Shown: positions 27,396 to 37,407 of the stretch, in pieces | Layout: every line of letters begins with the position of its first letter | How positions within the stretch are numbered: position 1 is the first letter of the stretch | From: Hyphomonas sp. L-53-1-40 | Lineage (GTDB): Bacteria > Pseudomonadota > Alphaproteobacteria > Caulobacterales > Hyphomonadaceae | DNA: 64,000 nucleotides | Assembly: GCF_000682775.1 (NCBI RefSeq) | Contig: NZ_AWFI01000001.1 | Location: forward strand, 744,001-808,000 | Direction: 5' to 3' | Translations under genes and position numbers: made by a program | Notes under the pieces: generated by a model | Told to the model about the DNA's origin: nothing | The model's database searches: none | What the model saw: only the letters and a program-made list of their open reading frames with translations

Positions 27396-28442
27396 ATGAG
27401 CGAAACGTCAAAAATCAGCCCCTCCGCCATCTGGATACGCCGTTGGCTGATCCTTGTCGGTCTGATGGTCTATGCCATGATCCTGATTGGTGGGGCCACA
27501 CGCCTTACGGATTCCGGCCTCTCCATCACCGAATGGAACCCGGTCAGTGGTGCGTTGCCGCCGCTCTCAGAAGGTGCGTGGCAAACCGAGTTCGCGAAGT
27601 ACCAGCAAACCGCTGAATACCAGTTCGTGAATCAGGGCATGTCGATGGCGGAGTTCCAGAAAATATTCTGGTGGGAGTGGGGGCATCGCTTCTTCGGGCG
27701 CATGATTGGCTTGGTGGCTGTTGTGGGTTTTGCGATCTTTGCCGTTCGCGGTTGGCTGACCAAACATCTTACTTGGCATCTGATCGCATTGATCGGACTC
27801 GGTGGTTTGCAGGGTGCCATAGGCTGGTGGATGGTGGCGAGCGGCATCGGCGAAACCACGCGCGTGGACGTCGCGCCCTATCGGTTGATGACCCATTTCA
27901 CACTTGCGCTGTTAATTATCGCCTACATCACCTGGCTCTGGCACGATCTTGGCGAAAAGGGGCGACCGGCGGTCGCTGGGCTCACCCGAAGCGTCGCCCT
28001 AATACTTCTGGTCGCGATTTTCATCCAGATGGCTGCCGGAGCCTTGGTCGCCGGCCTTGATGCGGGCCGGTCCTACAATGATTGGCCGTTGATGGCGGGA
28101 GAGATCATGCCGTCACACTATGTGGAAGAAGGCCTTGGTGTGCGCAGCCTGTTTGAAGGCCGCGCTGCAACGCAATTCAATCACCGCATTCTGGCGTATG
28201 CCATCTGGGCCGGATCATTGGCATCCGCCTGGGCGTTCCGGAGCACGCCGTTGCGACAGGAATTCCGTTGGTTGGCTGTGCTCGTGACCCTACAGGCAGT
28301 ATGGGGAATTCTCACGCTTGTGCACGCCGCCCCGATGAACCTGGCTCTGGTTCATCAGGGTCTTGGCGTGATCGTTACGCTGATGGCAGTGCGTCTTGTC
28401 TGGCAATCGCGTGGGACGTCTAGCGAGAATCGTCCAGCGTAA
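27396..28442 (+). CDS. ctaA: Heme A synthase (COX15/CtaA)
   Basis: Converts heme O to heme A for cytochrome c oxidase. The 348-residue, roughly eight-helix membrane protein has the COX15 landmarks LIGGATRLTDSGLSITEWNP, FWWEWGHRFFGRMIGLV, ALVAGLDAGRSYNDWPLMAG with the conserved Asp, and NHRILAYAIWAG, plus several membrane histidines that ligate heme. The start ATG at 27396 is preferred, since residues before it are unlike the family. The last 23 bases overlap the 3' end of the convergent lipoprotein gene. Confidence 0.94.
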   Translation: MSETSKISPSAIWIRRWLILVGLMVYAMILIGGATRLTDSGLSITEWNPVSGALPPLSEGAWQTEFAKYQQTAEYQFVNQGMSMAEFQKIFWWEWGHRFFGRMIGLVAVVGFAIFAVRGWLTKHLTWHLIALIGLGGLQGAIGWWMVASGIGETTRVDVAPYRLMTHFTLALLIIAYITWLWHDLGEKGRPAVAGLTRSVALILLVAIFIQMAAGALVAGLDAGRSYNDWPLMAGEIMPSHYVEEGLGVRSLFEGRAATQFNHRILAYAIWAGSLASAWAFRSTPLRQEFRWLAVLVTLQAVWGILTLVHAAPMNLALVHQGLGVIVTLMAVRLVWQSRGTSSENRPA

Positions 28443-29391
28443 GGGCGCTTGGATCTACGAACACCGCCTGATGCTGGTCCGGGGCGGTTTCGCCCGCGAT
28501 GACGATCACACCGCCTGGATATCCACCACTCATCATCGTGCCCATGGCAGCCATCGCATCCGGCGCATCCGGCGCAATAACGGTAATGCCATCCCGAACG
28601 GTGATTTCGGTGTTGGTCATGCCCAAATCTGTTGAGACCTGAAGCCCACTGCCGTCTTCGATGGAGAGCAGGGCGTCAAAATCGCCACGTGTGAGCGACG
28701 CTGCGCTTTTGGCACGCGGGGAGGCAACCAGTGTGTCGCTCGTATAGGCGCAGGACCTGATCCCAAAATCTGTGAAGGTCGATTCGCTGGCATCCCAGGA
28801 AAACTCGCCATTCTCTTCCCGCACGATGCCGGTCTGAAGTACGCGATCATTGGTCGAGGTCCAGTAAGCCACTCGCATGATACCTGTTGCCTGCATCGGA
28901 CCGGAGCAAACGCCGGCAATGGAGCTTGTATTTGGAACGGGCAGGTCGACCTGAGCCGGGGCGAGGAGGCCTTCGCCGTATAGATATGCTTTCAGCTGAC
29001 CCTCGCGGGTGATTCCCGGGAATATGGTCACTGTACTGCCGCCAAGCGTGGCGCTCTGGCCGCTGGCGAGGTCAGTTAGCCTGAAGTTGGCAGGTTCCCC
29101 CAGAATTTCGCCATTCATGTTGAACAATTGCAGGCCGCCACGCTCATAGGCGACTGCCAGCAGACCTCCGAGGCCTCCGGAGAGCGCCACAGCGTTCACT
29201 TTGCCTTCCAGTGGGCGCGTGGACCATACAGCGGGAAGCTCCACACCCGCAGCGATTTCAGAGGCAGAAGCCGGTACTTCGGGGGCTTCGGCTTTCTTCG
29301 AGCATCCAACTGCTGTAAAAAGCAGGGCGAGGCCAAGCCCTGCGTTGACAACCGGGGAAGTGGCGCTTAAACGCCAGCGCTTGAATTGCAT
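28420..29391 (-). CDS. Putative lipoprotein, unknown function
   Basis: A 323-residue lipoprotein. The signal peptide ends in [13 protein letters not shown], with Cys30 as the lipidation site. The rest is rich in beta-strand-like repeats (for example [22 protein letters not shown] and [14 protein letters not shown]), suggesting a beta-propeller-like fold. Cysteines in IAGVCSGPM and [10 protein letters not shown] may form a disulfide. I do not recognise a specific family. It faces ctaA tail to tail, overlapping by 23 bases, and is divergent from rplM. Confidence 0.7.
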   Translation of the reverse strand: MQFKRWRLSATSPVVNAGLGLALLFTAVGCSKKAEAPEVPASASEIAAGVELPAVWSTRPLEGKVNAVALSGGLGGLLAVAYERGGLQLFNMNGEILGEPANFRLTDLASGQSATLGGSTVTIFPGITREGQLKAYLYGEGLLAPAQVDLPVPNTSSIAGVCSGPMQATGIMRVAYWTSTNDRVLQTGIVREENGEFSWDASESTFTDFGIRSCAYTSDTLVASPRAKSAASLTRGDFDALLSIEDGSGLQVSTDLGMTNTEITVRDGITVIAPDAPDAMAAMGTMMSGGYPGGVIVIAGETAPDQHQAVFVDPSALTLDDSR

Positions 29392-29429
29392 TCCATGAAC
29401 TCCGAAAGCGAGAGGCTCTTAGTAGAGCG

Positions 29430-29894
29430 ATGAAAACCTATAACGCACCAGCCAACGTAGAGCACAACTGGGTCGTGATCGACGCGACCGATGTCGTCGT
29501 CGGACGCCTTGCTTCATATGTCGCCAAGCGCCTGCGCGGCAAGCACCGTGCTGACTTTACACCTCACATCGATACGGGCGATCACGTCGTCATTATCAAT
29601 GCTGACAAGGTGAAATTCACCGGTCGCAAGATGACGGACAAAGTGTACTACCGCCACACCGGTTATCCGGGCGGCATCAAGTCCACGACGCCGGAAAAAA
29701 TTCTCAATGGTCGTTTCCCTGAGCGCGCGCTTGAACTCGCCGTGAAGCGGATGATGCCAAAAGAAAGCCCGCTGGCCCGCAAGCAGTTCTCGAAACTGCA
29801 CGTCTATGGCGGCGCGGAGCACCCACACGAGGCCCAGAAGCCCGACACTGTCGACTTCAAAGCCATGAACCGCAAGAACATCAAGGCGGCCTGA
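29430..29894 (+). CDS. rplM: 50S ribosomal protein L13
   Basis: Large-subunit ribosomal protein, 154 residues. Landmarks are [36 protein letters not shown] and [10 protein letters not shown], which are standard for L13. It is followed by rpsI after five bases, the usual rplM-rpsI pair, with a shared terminator after rpsI. Confidence 0.97.
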   Translation: MKTYNAPANVEHNWVVIDATDVVVGRLASYVAKRLRGKHRADFTPHIDTGDHVVIINADKVKFTGRKMTDKVYYRHTGYPGGIKSTTPEKILNGRFPERALELAVKRMMPKESPLARKQFSKLHVYGGAEHPHEAQKPDTVDFKAMNRKNIKAA

Positions 29895-29899
29895 TCAAC

Positions 29900-30385
29900 A
29901 TGACTGACACTGCAAACTCCCTCCAGGATCTTGGCGCCATGTCCGGCGCAACCGAAGCTGAAGCTCCGGCTGCTCCAATCGAGCCGAAGATCGACGCTCA
30001 GGGCCGTGCTTACGGCACCGGTCGCCGCAAAGAGGCCGTCGCCCGCGTCTGGATCAAGCCCGGCACTGGCAAGATCACGATCAATGGTCGCGATCAGGAA
30101 CAGTACTTCGCGCGCCCTGTGCTGCGCATGGTAATTGCTCAGCCACTGGTCGAAGCTGGCCGCGAAGGCGAGTTTGACATCATTGCAACTGTGAAGGGCT
30201 CCGGCCTTTCCGGTCAGGCAGGCGCTGTGCGTCACGGCCTGTCGCGTGCCCTCGTCAACTACGAGCCAGGCCTGCGCGCCGTGCTGAAGCCATTCGGCTT
30301 CATGACCCGCGACCCACGCGTTGTCGAACGCAAGAAGTATGGTCGTGCGAAAGCACGCCGCAGCTTCCAGTTCTCGAAGCGCTAG
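29900..30385 (+). CDS. rpsI: 30S ribosomal protein S9
   Basis: Small-subunit ribosomal protein with its C-terminus in the decoding region. Of 161 residues, the first 30 are an alanine-rich extension; the S9 core starts with [20 protein letters not shown], followed by the conserved [20 protein letters not shown] and the C-terminal [11 protein letters not shown]. The final Lys-Arg is the conserved tail that reaches the P site. It is the second gene of the rplM-rpsI operon. Confidence 0.97.
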   Translation: MTDTANSLQDLGAMSGATEAEAPAAPIEPKIDAQGRAYGTGRRKEAVARVWIKPGTGKITINGRDQEQYFARPVLRMVIAQPLVEAGREGEFDIIATVKGSGLSGQAGAVRHGLSRALVNYEPGLRAVLKPFGFMTRDPRVVERKKYGRAKARRSFQFSKR

Positions 30386-30412
30386 GCCGCACACCGAATA
30401 TCATTATTCAGG

Positions 30413-30446
30413 CGGGCGCTTCGGAAACGGAGCGCCCGTTTTGTTT
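30413..30446 (+). terminator. Rho-independent terminator of rplM-rpsI
   Basis: Perfect 8-bp arms CGGGCGCT and AGCGCCCG around a 10-base loop, followed by TTTTGTTTTG. It lies 28 bases after rpsI and ends ahead of argC. Confidence 0.85.
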
Positions 30447-30472
30447 TGTCCGGAATCGGGAACACACAGATT

Positions 30473-31420
30473 ATGCTGCCCAAAGTATTCATTGATGGCG
30501 AAGCCGGCACGACCGGCCTTCAGATTGCCGAGCGACTGCGGGCTCGCACGGACCTTGAGCTGATTTCCATTGATCCGGACAAGCGCAAGGACAATATCGA
30601 GCGTGCGCGCCTGATGGATGCATCCGACGCGGTCATCCTCTGTTTGCCCGATGATGCAGCGCGTCTTGGAGTGTCCCTCGTGAACAGTCCGAACACGGTG
30701 ATCATTGATGCATCTACAGCGCACCGGGTTGCGAGTGGATGGACTTACGGATTTCCGGAAATGGACAAGGGGCAGCGCGCCGCGATCCAGGCGTCCCGGC
30801 GGATCTCCAATCCAGGCTGCTATCCCACAGGTGTGATTGCGCTGTTGCGTCCGCTGGTCTCAAAATGGCTGGTGCCAACCTCTTGGCCCATCGTGGTCTC
30901 TGCTGTGTCGGGCTATACCGGCGGCGGCAAGGCCATGATCGCCGAGTTCGAGGATGAGGCGTCCGAAACGTATTCTGAAGACAATCACCGCATCTATGCG
31001 ATGGGACAGAAGCACAAGCATCCCCCTGAGATGAAGAAATATTCCCGGCTAGAGCACGCTCCCGTCTTCATGCCGGCAGTGGGGCGTTATGCGCAGGGTA
31101 TGATCGTTGAAATCGGCCTGCCGCTCTGGGCCATTCCGGGTAAGCCACGCCGTGCGCAAATTCACGCGGCACTGACCTCAGCCTATGAAGGCGAGCGATT
31201 TGTAAGTGTGGCCTCCCTCGCAGACTGCGATGCCTTGAAGAGTGTCGAGCCAGAGGCCTGCAACGGAACCAATCGGATCGATCTGTACGTCTTCGGAACG
31301 GATGACGAGGCGCGACTGGTGGCGCGTTTTGACAATCTCGGTAAGGGCGCTTCTGGTGCGGCGGTTCAGAACCTCAACATTGCGTTGGGGCTGGACGAGG
31401 ATGCCGGGTTGACGGCTTGA
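30473..31420 (+). CDS. argC: N-acetyl-gamma-glutamyl-phosphate reductase, type 2
   Basis: NADPH-dependent step of arginine biosynthesis. The 315-residue, short alphaproteobacterial form (type 2) shows KVFIDGEAGTTGLQIAERL (nucleotide-binding start), the active-site Cys in ISNPGCYPTGVIALLRP, and SGYTGGGKAMIAEFE. The start ATG at 30473 gives MLPKVFIDG, a standard N-terminus; the upstream frame lies within the terminator region. It converges with phaC, with stop codons two bases apart. Confidence 0.95.
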   Translation: MLPKVFIDGEAGTTGLQIAERLRARTDLELISIDPDKRKDNIERARLMDASDAVILCLPDDAARLGVSLVNSPNTVIIDASTAHRVASGWTYGFPEMDKGQRAAIQASRRISNPGCYPTGVIALLRPLVSKWLVPTSWPIVVSAVSGYTGGGKAMIAEFEDEASETYSEDNHRIYAMGQKHKHPPEMKKYSRLEHAPVFMPAVGRYAQGMIVEIGLPLWAIPGKPRRAQIHAALTSAYEGERFVSVASLADCDALKSVEPEACNGTNRIDLYVFGTDDEARLVARFDNLGKGASGAAVQNLNIALGLDEDAGLTA

Positions 31421-31422
31421 GC

Positions 31423-33252
31423 TTACTTGAGCCTGATATCCTCGAGACGGACTCTGGCATAAGTGCCCGGCGCAGCGCCGAGGCCCATGTCTTTCGGTTG
31501 CTTCGCAACGACCTTGCGACCGGACTTCGGACGTAGCCAGTCCCACCAGGTCGGCCACCAGGAGCCTGCATGCTCCTCCGCACCTTCGAGCCATTCCGCG
31601 CCAGTTTCCGGCAGCGCGCCATTATTGGTCCAATGGCAGTACTTTCCGGAATCCGGATGGTTCACCACGCCGGCAATGTGGCCTGAGGCGGCGAGGATGA
31701 AATTGGTCTTGCCGCCAAACACCTTGGCGGTGCGGTAGACACTTTCCATGGGGCAGATGTGATCGTCGCGGCTGGCCTGCACCATGATCGGAATATCGAC
31801 CTTTTTCAGGTCCACTGTTTCGCCGAGTACCTTGAACTTGCCGCGCGCCAGCTTGTTTTCGGCGTAGCAGTCCTTGAGGTATTTGCGGTGTACCTTGCCC
31901 GGAATATTGGTCTGGTCAGCGTTCCAATACAGCAAATCGAACGGCCGCGGCTCCTTGCCCAGCATGTACTGGTCAATGACGTAGCGCCAGACCAGATCAA
32001 TCGGGCGCAGCCAGTTGAAGGTTTCGTACATCATCGTTCCGGGCATGATGCCGTTATGTTCCTCGATGATGGAATTGATGTAGCCGCGACCGTTTTCGTC
32101 GGTGAAGACTTTGAGGTCTCCGGCAAGACTGAAATCGGACTGCGAGGCGAAGAAGGTTGCTGATTTGATACGGTCGTCGTCGTTAGCGGCCATATGGCCG
32201 AGGGCCGAAGAGAGTAGAGTGCCCCCGATGCAATACCCAACGGTGTTGAGGCCTTTCTGCCCTGTCGCCTGAAGCGTGGCTTCGACGGCGGCATAGATGC
32301 CACTCTTCACATAGTCATTCCACGTGTAGTCGCGGGTCACTTCGTCTGCCGAGCGCCACGAGACGACAAAGACTGACAGGCCCTTGTCGAGCAGCCAGCG
32401 GATCATCGAGTTTTCTTCGCGCAGATCGAGGATGTAGAATTTGTTGATCCAGGGCGGGAAGATCAGCAGAGGGCGGGCATAGGTTTGCTCGCCAGTTGGC
32501 TTGTACTGGATCAGTTCGATCAAATCATTCCGGAACACAACTTCACCGGGCGCCGTCGCGATGTTTTCGCCGAGTTTGAACGGCGTCTCGTCGGTTTGGG
32601 TGATGTAGAGTTTGCCATTGCCCTTTTTTACATCGTCGCGGGCCATCCGGATGCCCGCGAGTACGCTCTCGCCGCCACTTTCGAAGAAGTTGCGCAGGGC
32701 TTGAGGATTGCTGCCGAGATGATTGGTTGGCGCGAGACTGTCGGCCAATTGCTGGCTGAAGAATTTTGCGCGCAGGTGAATATTGTCCGGCAGGTCGTCC
32801 TTCACATGGTCGGCCAGGCCCATAAGCCATCTGGCGTTGAGGTCATAGGCCTTGCGGATGAACTTGAAGCCGGGATTGCGATCCCATTCAGGGTCGGAAA
32901 AGCGTTTGTCCCGGACCGCATTGGCGGCCCCGGTCATACCTTCCAGTGCCATTTCCTGCCAGAGTTCCATCCAGCCCTGCATGAGCTGCATGTTGGCATT
33001 CATCAACGCAGCGGGATTTTTCGCAAAGCCTTGGCCAACGGCTCGGAAAGCTTCGCCCACACCCATGGGGTCGCCATTCGTCACAGTGCCGAGTGGCCCG
33101 GATCCTGACAGGACATCTAGCAACAGGGCGTGAGATTCTGTATTGGCCAGCGCCAGCGTGGTCAGCAGGGACTGCATTTGCACGGGGTTTTGCTGGGCGA
33201 GAATCTCGGCGAGCAGTGGCTGGCTGTCTTTATTGTTCTTGCGGTCGACCAT
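31423..33252 (-). CDS. phaC: Class I poly(3-hydroxyalkanoate) synthase
   Basis: Polymerises hydroxyacyl-CoA into storage polyester granules. It has about 609 residues, as for class I enzymes. The lipase-like box GYCIGGTLLSSALG near residue 338 holds the active-site Cys. The catalytic Asp and His lie in ASRDDHICPMESVY and ASGHIAGVVNHPDSGKY. PPWINKFYILDLREENSMIR and YINSIIEEHN are also typical. I start it at ATG 33252 instead of the upstream TTG. No granule-associated genes (phasin, phaA or phaB) sit next to it. Confidence 0.95.
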   Translation of the reverse strand: MVDRKNNKDSQPLLAEILAQQNPVQMQSLLTTLALANTESHALLLDVLSGSGPLGTVTNGDPMGVGEAFRAVGQGFAKNPAALMNANMQLMQGWMELWQEMALEGMTGAANAVRDKRFSDPEWDRNPGFKFIRKAYDLNARWLMGLADHVKDDLPDNIHLRAKFFSQQLADSLAPTNHLGSNPQALRNFFESGGESVLAGIRMARDDVKKGNGKLYITQTDETPFKLGENIATAPGEVVFRNDLIELIQYKPTGEQTYARPLLIFPPWINKFYILDLREENSMIRWLLDKGLSVFVVSWRSADEVTRDYTWNDYVKSGIYAAVEATLQATGQKGLNTVGYCIGGTLLSSALGHMAANDDDRIKSATFFASQSDFSLAGDLKVFTDENGRGYINSIIEEHNGIMPGTMMYETFNWLRPIDLVWRYVIDQYMLGKEPRPFDLLYWNADQTNIPGKVHRKYLKDCYAENKLARGKFKVLGETVDLKKVDIPIMVQASRDDHICPMESVYRTAKVFGGKTNFILAASGHIAGVVNHPDSGKYCHWTNNGALPETGAEWLEGAEEHAGSWWPTWWDWLRPKSGRKVVAKQPKDMGLGAAPGTYARVRLEDIRLK

Positions 33253-33324
33253 TCGTCCCAATATCGCCTTGTTTAGCCGCCTCTAACTATTCTACGGAAT
33301 AATTGTGATTTAATGAGTTTAACC

Positions 33325-33762
33325 ATGAAAAACACGGCGATTCCCCTGACAAGTGTATGTTGTCTGCTATTGGCAGCATGTACGGGGTCGTTTTCGAAGG
33401 TTCGGACCGCCATCGACCAGGCACCGGACTGGTATGATGCGCGCCGTGTCGAAATTCGTGGCGAAGGCTATCCGGAGATTGTCGATATTCCGACAATTGA
33501 AAAGGGGAATACGCCGGGGCAAACACTCGAAACATCGAAAGCGCGCGGCGCTGAGTTGCGCGCAGTATTTGCGGAGAACGCGCGAGCGGTCGCGCCCGCA
33601 AATGCCGCTGCCGAGATCGAAGACCTCAGGGAATCGGTTCGGCGCGGATTTGCGGGCTTTGAGGCCAACTCCAACTTCCTGACGGATGAGGAGATTGAGG
33701 CCATACGATCCGCTTTTGATGTTCCACGAGTTACGAGGGGCCTACGGGCCGCCAACAGATGA
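33325..33762 (+). CDS. Putative lipoprotein, unknown function
   Basis: A protein of about 145 residues with an N-terminal lipoprotein signal (SVCCLLLAACTGSFSK). After the Cys it contains VRTAIDQAPDWYDARRVEIRG and EEIEAIRSAFDVPRV. I do not recognise a family; a DUF-type periplasmic lipoprotein is likely. The start could be ATG 33313 instead. It overlaps the aminotransferase gene by four bases (ATGA) and is divergent from phaC, so it probably leads the alaC-hom operon. Confidence 0.65.
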   Translation: MKNTAIPLTSVCCLLLAACTGSFSKVRTAIDQAPDWYDARRVEIRGEGYPEIVDIPTIEKGNTPGQTLETSKARGAELRAVFAENARAVAPANAAAEIEDLRESVRRGFAGFEANSNFLTDEEIEAIRSAFDVPRVTRGLRAANR

Positions 33763-34967
33763 ATACAGATTTCCACAAGATCCGCCGACTTCCCCCATAC
33801 GTTTTCGAACAAGTGAACCGCACCAAGGCGGCGCTGCGCGCGCAAGGTGCGGATATTATCGATCTCGGTATGGGCAATCCCGACATGCCAACGCCAGAGC
33901 ATATTGTCGACAAACTGTGCGAGACGGCCCGTCGCCCTGACGTGAATGGCTACTCTGCTTCGCGCGGTATCAAGGGCCTGCGCCGCGCTGTGACCAATTA
34001 CTACCAGCGTCGCTTCGATGTGTCCCTCGATATGGACCGGGAAGTCATCGTGACGCTCGGATCCAAGGAGGGGTTTGCAAACCTCGCTCAAGCCATTTCG
34101 GCGCCGGGCGATGTCATTTTGTCGCCAGACCCATCCTATCCGCTGCACTCGTTCGGATTCATAATCGCCGGGGCATCCATTCGCAGCGTGCCCGCGCACA
34201 CGCCGGAAGAGTACTTGTCCAATCTGAGTAAGGCTGTGAAGTATTGCGTGCCGCCTCCGACCGCGATGGTGCTGTGCTTTCCGTCCAACCCAACAGCAGA
34301 AGTCTGTGACCTAGATTTCTACAAGGAAGCCGTGAAGTTTGCGCGCAAGCACGATTTGATCGTCTTGTCCGATCTTGCTTACAACGAAATCTATTTTGAC
34401 GAGCCGACCCCTTCGATCCTTCAGGTGGATGGTGCAAAGGACATCGCCGTTGAATTCACCACCATGTCGAAGACCTATTCCATGGCTGGATGGCGGATCG
34501 GGTTTGTGGCCGGCAACGAGAAGCTTGTTGGCGCACTGGGGCGCGTGAAATCCTATCTCGACTACGGTGCATACACGCCGATCCAGGTCGCGGCGGCAGC
34601 TGCGCTGGACGGCCCTCAGGATTGTGTCGACGAATTTCGCCAGATCTATCGGTCACGCCGCGACGTGCTGGTGGAGAGCTTCACGCGGGCCGGCTGGCCC
34701 ATCCCGTCGCCGAAAGCCTCGATGTTTGCCTGGGCTCCGATCCCTGAGCCCCTCAAGGAAATGGGTAGTCTCGAATTCTCGCTACAGCTGATCAATGAAG
34801 CACATGTGGCCGTCGCGCCGGGTGCCGGATTTGGGGAGCAAGGCGATGGGCATGTCCGGATTGCGCTGGTCGAGAATGAGCAGCGTATCCGGCAGGCGGC
34901 GCGCAATATCCGCAAATTCCTGCAGTCCCGCGGGATCAAGGATATCCAGCCTGCCGCGGCAGAGTAG
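33759..34967 (+). CDS. alaC: AlaC-type pyridoxal-phosphate aminotransferase
   Basis: A class I/II aminotransferase of the AlaC branch (glutamate-pyruvate transaminase and related). It has 402 residues. Recognisable segments are DIIDLGMGNPDMPTP, YSASRGIKGLRRAV, the PLP-binding Lys in TTMSKTYSMAGWRIGFV, and the phosphate-contacting C-terminal GDGHVRIALVENE. Substrate assignment between alanine, glutamate and LL-diaminopimelate-type amino acids is from family resemblance. The gene lies just upstream of homoserine dehydrogenase, a common pairing in alphaproteobacteria. Confidence 0.88.
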   Translation: MNTDFHKIRRLPPYVFEQVNRTKAALRAQGADIIDLGMGNPDMPTPEHIVDKLCETARRPDVNGYSASRGIKGLRRAVTNYYQRRFDVSLDMDREVIVTLGSKEGFANLAQAISAPGDVILSPDPSYPLHSFGFIIAGASIRSVPAHTPEEYLSNLSKAVKYCVPPPTAMVLCFPSNPTAEVCDLDFYKEAVKFARKHDLIVLSDLAYNEIYFDEPTPSILQVDGAKDIAVEFTTMSKTYSMAGWRIGFVAGNEKLVGALGRVKSYLDYGAYTPIQVAAAAALDGPQDCVDEFRQIYRSRRDVLVESFTRAGWPIPSPKASMFAWAPIPEPLKEMGSLEFSLQLINEAHVAVAPGAGFGEQGDGHVRIALVENEQRIRQAARNIRKFLQSRGIKDIQPAAAE

Positions 34968-35047
34968 CGCGCGCCCTCGACGCATTCGACCAAACCCGCT
35001 ATGCGCTGCCCCTGAAAGTCAGACACTCAAATTGAAAGGGTGACCAA

Positions 35048-36331
35048 TTGGGGCCGTTGAGAATAGGTATTGCGGGTTTGGGCCACGTCGGATGTGGTCT
35101 CATCGAACTGGTTGAGCGGCAGGAGCGCCTGCGTATTCCGGGTAAGATCGAGATTGCAGGTGTGAGCGCGCGTAGCCAGTCTCGCAACCGGCCCGTCGAT
35201 ACAAGCAAGTATCGCTGGTTCGATGATGCTGCGACTCTGGCTGAAGACCCGGAAGTCGACGTATTCGTCGAATTGATCGGAGGATCTGACGGTCCGGCGA
35301 AGTTTGCGGTCGAAGAGGCCCTTAAGGCAGGTAAGCCGGTGGTCACCGCCAACAAGGCCCTGATGGCCAAGCATGGCATGGCGTTGGCCAAGCTGGCTGA
35401 AGAAAAGCAGGTCGACCTGTTGTTCGAGGCTGCTGTCGCTGGTGGTATTCCAGTCGTGCGCGTGTTGCGTGACAGTCTGGCAGGGGTCGAAATCAAACGC
35501 GTGGCGGGTATCCTGAACGGTACATGCAACTTCTTGACAACAGAAATGCTGGCAACTGGCCGCGCTTATGATGAGGTGCTCGCCGAAGCTCAGAAGCTTG
35601 GATATGCCGAGGCTGACCCCACGTTGGATATTTCTGGCATGGATGCTGCGCACAAGGCAGCGATCCTCTCTGCCATTGCCTTCTCTGCCGACCTCGACTT
35701 TTCCAAGGTGGAAGTCTCTGGTGTAGATGGGGTCGAGCTGCTTGATTTGCGCCTTGCTGATCGCCTCGGGTTGCGGATCAAGCTGATCGCAGAGGGCGTT
35801 TTGACCGATGACGGGGTTGTGTGCCGGGTTGAGCCAATGGCCTTGCCTGTGTCGCATCCGCTTGCCCGCATCGATGGCTCCCTGAACACGGTGCGTATCG
35901 AAGGTGATCCTGTGGGTGCCGTCACCTTGACGGGCCCTGGCGCGGGCGCTGGCCCCACCGCGAGCGCCGTGATGGGAGATGTCGCAAAGCTGTTCCGCCC
36001 GGCGATCCGTCCGGCCTTTGGACGCGCAGAACACCACATGGCGCGGCCCTTCACAACTGGGCGCAAGGATGAGGTGACCCAGTTCTTCCTGCGGGTACGA
36101 CTGGCTGACAAGCCGGGCGCGCTGGCGGCACTTTCGGAGTCTTTGGCCGCTGAAGGCGTATCCGTCGACAAGCTGCTTCAAGATTCAGCAGATGATACTG
36201 GTGCAAGCCCGATTGCGATTGTCACACACCGATGCGAACGATCAAATATGGACGCGGCCTTGGCGCGATTGGAAAAATTTGCAATTGCTGTTGATCCGCC
36301 GCGCCTGATCAGGATCGAGTCGGCAAGCTAA
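35048..36331 (+). CDS. hom: Homoserine dehydrogenase
   Basis: Reduces aspartate semialdehyde to homoserine on the path to threonine and methionine. It has 427 residues. Landmarks are the Rossmann start RIGIAGLGHVGCGLIELV, the catalytic region with VAGILNGTCNFLTTEM and YAEADPTLDISGMDAAHKAAIL, and a C-terminal ACT domain (VRLADKPGALAALSESLA, about 350-420) for allosteric control. The start is TTG at 35048, with GAAAGGG seven bases upstream; no in-frame ATG fits better. It follows alaC by 80 bases. Confidence 0.94.
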   Translation: MGPLRIGIAGLGHVGCGLIELVERQERLRIPGKIEIAGVSARSQSRNRPVDTSKYRWFDDAATLAEDPEVDVFVELIGGSDGPAKFAVEEALKAGKPVVTANKALMAKHGMALAKLAEEKQVDLLFEAAVAGGIPVVRVLRDSLAGVEIKRVAGILNGTCNFLTTEMLATGRAYDEVLAEAQKLGYAEADPTLDISGMDAAHKAAILSAIAFSADLDFSKVEVSGVDGVELLDLRLADRLGLRIKLIAEGVLTDDGVVCRVEPMALPVSHPLARIDGSLNTVRIEGDPVGAVTLTGPGAGAGPTASAVMGDVAKLFRPAIRPAFGRAEHHMARPFTTGRKDEVTQFFLRVRLADKPGALAALSESLAAEGVSVDKLLQDSADDTGASPIAIVTHRCERSNMDAALARLEKFAIAVDPPRLIRIESAS

Positions 36332-36388
36332 TTGCTTTAGATAGGCGCAGAGCCTTTATGTTTTGCGCGTTCGGAGAATTGAGAATTC

Positions 36389-37342
36389 ATGAAAAATAGC
36401 GTTCTGACGCCCAGCCTTGCCGATTCCATGGTCCGTGTTACGGAATCTGCTGCCATAGCCGCCGCCAAACTGGTTGGCCGTGGAGATGAGAAGAAAGCCG
36501 ATGCAGCTGCTGTGGATGCGATGCGCACGGCATTCAACGAGGTTGATTTCCAGGGTCGCGTGGTCATCGGCGAAGGTGAACGCGACGAAGCGCCCATGCT
36601 GTATATCGGGGAAGAAGTCGGCACTGGTAAAGGAGCCGAGATCGACATCGCCCTTGATCCGCTGGAAGGCACCACACTAACCGCAAAAGCCATGGCCAAT
36701 GCGCTGGCCGTGCTGGCCATCGCGCCGCGTGGCGGCCTGCTGTATGCGCCAGACACCTATATGGACAAGATTGCCGTAGGCCCTGGCTATCCGGAAGGCA
36801 TTATCAGTCTGGATGCGACACCTGCCGAGAACATTCAGGCGCTGGCCAAGCACAAGGGCATGGATGTCACCGACATGACGGCTTGTGTGCTGGACCGCCC
36901 GCGTCATGAAGGCATCATTGAGAGCCTGCGCTCGGTTGGCGCGCGAGTGGCTCTGATCACCGATGGCGATGTGGCCGGCGTAATCGCGACGACCAACCCG
37001 CACACCGGCATTGACCTCTACGTCGGTCAAGGTGGAGCGCCCGAAGGTGTGCTCGCGGCAGCGGCCCTCAAATGTGTTGGTGGTCAGATGCTGGGACGCC
37101 TCGTGTTCCGCAATGATGATGAGCGCAAACGCGCTGAGCGCACGGGCATCACCGACTTCGACCGCACTTACTCCCTGAATGAACTCGCTTCGGGTGACAC
37201 AGTATTCTGTGCGACGGGCGTGACCGATGGATCGATGCTCAGCGGCGTGAAATCCGCAGACGGGCGCGTGCACACTCACACACTCGTCATGACATCGGTC
37301 GACGGCATGGTGCGTTATGTGCGCTCCGACCATAAGGTCTGA
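36389..37342 (+). CDS. glpX: Class II fructose-1,6-bisphosphatase
   Basis: Gluconeogenic phosphatase, 317 residues. The family landmarks are GRVVIGEGERDEAPMLYIGE, with metal-binding Glu residues, DIALDPLEGTTLTAKAM, with Asp/Glu ligands, and KGMDVTDMTACVLDRPRHEG. It lies between hom and recJ in the same direction with 57 and 65 bases of spacing. No anomaly. Confidence 0.95.
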   Translation: MKNSVLTPSLADSMVRVTESAAIAAAKLVGRGDEKKADAAAVDAMRTAFNEVDFQGRVVIGEGERDEAPMLYIGEEVGTGKGAEIDIALDPLEGTTLTAKAMANALAVLAIAPRGGLLYAPDTYMDKIAVGPGYPEGIISLDATPAENIQALAKHKGMDVTDMTACVLDRPRHEGIIESLRSVGARVALITDGDVAGVIATTNPHTGIDLYVGQGGAPEGVLAAAALKCVGGQMLGRLVFRNDDERKRAERTGITDFDRTYSLNELASGDTVFCATGVTDGSMLSGVKSADGRVHTHTLVMTSVDGMVRYVRSDHKV

Positions 37343-37407
37343 GCCGGGCGTTTCCCGTGACAGCCTAGATGCGTTAGAATCTTCGGGAAGCGATTCCCGG
37401 AGAACCC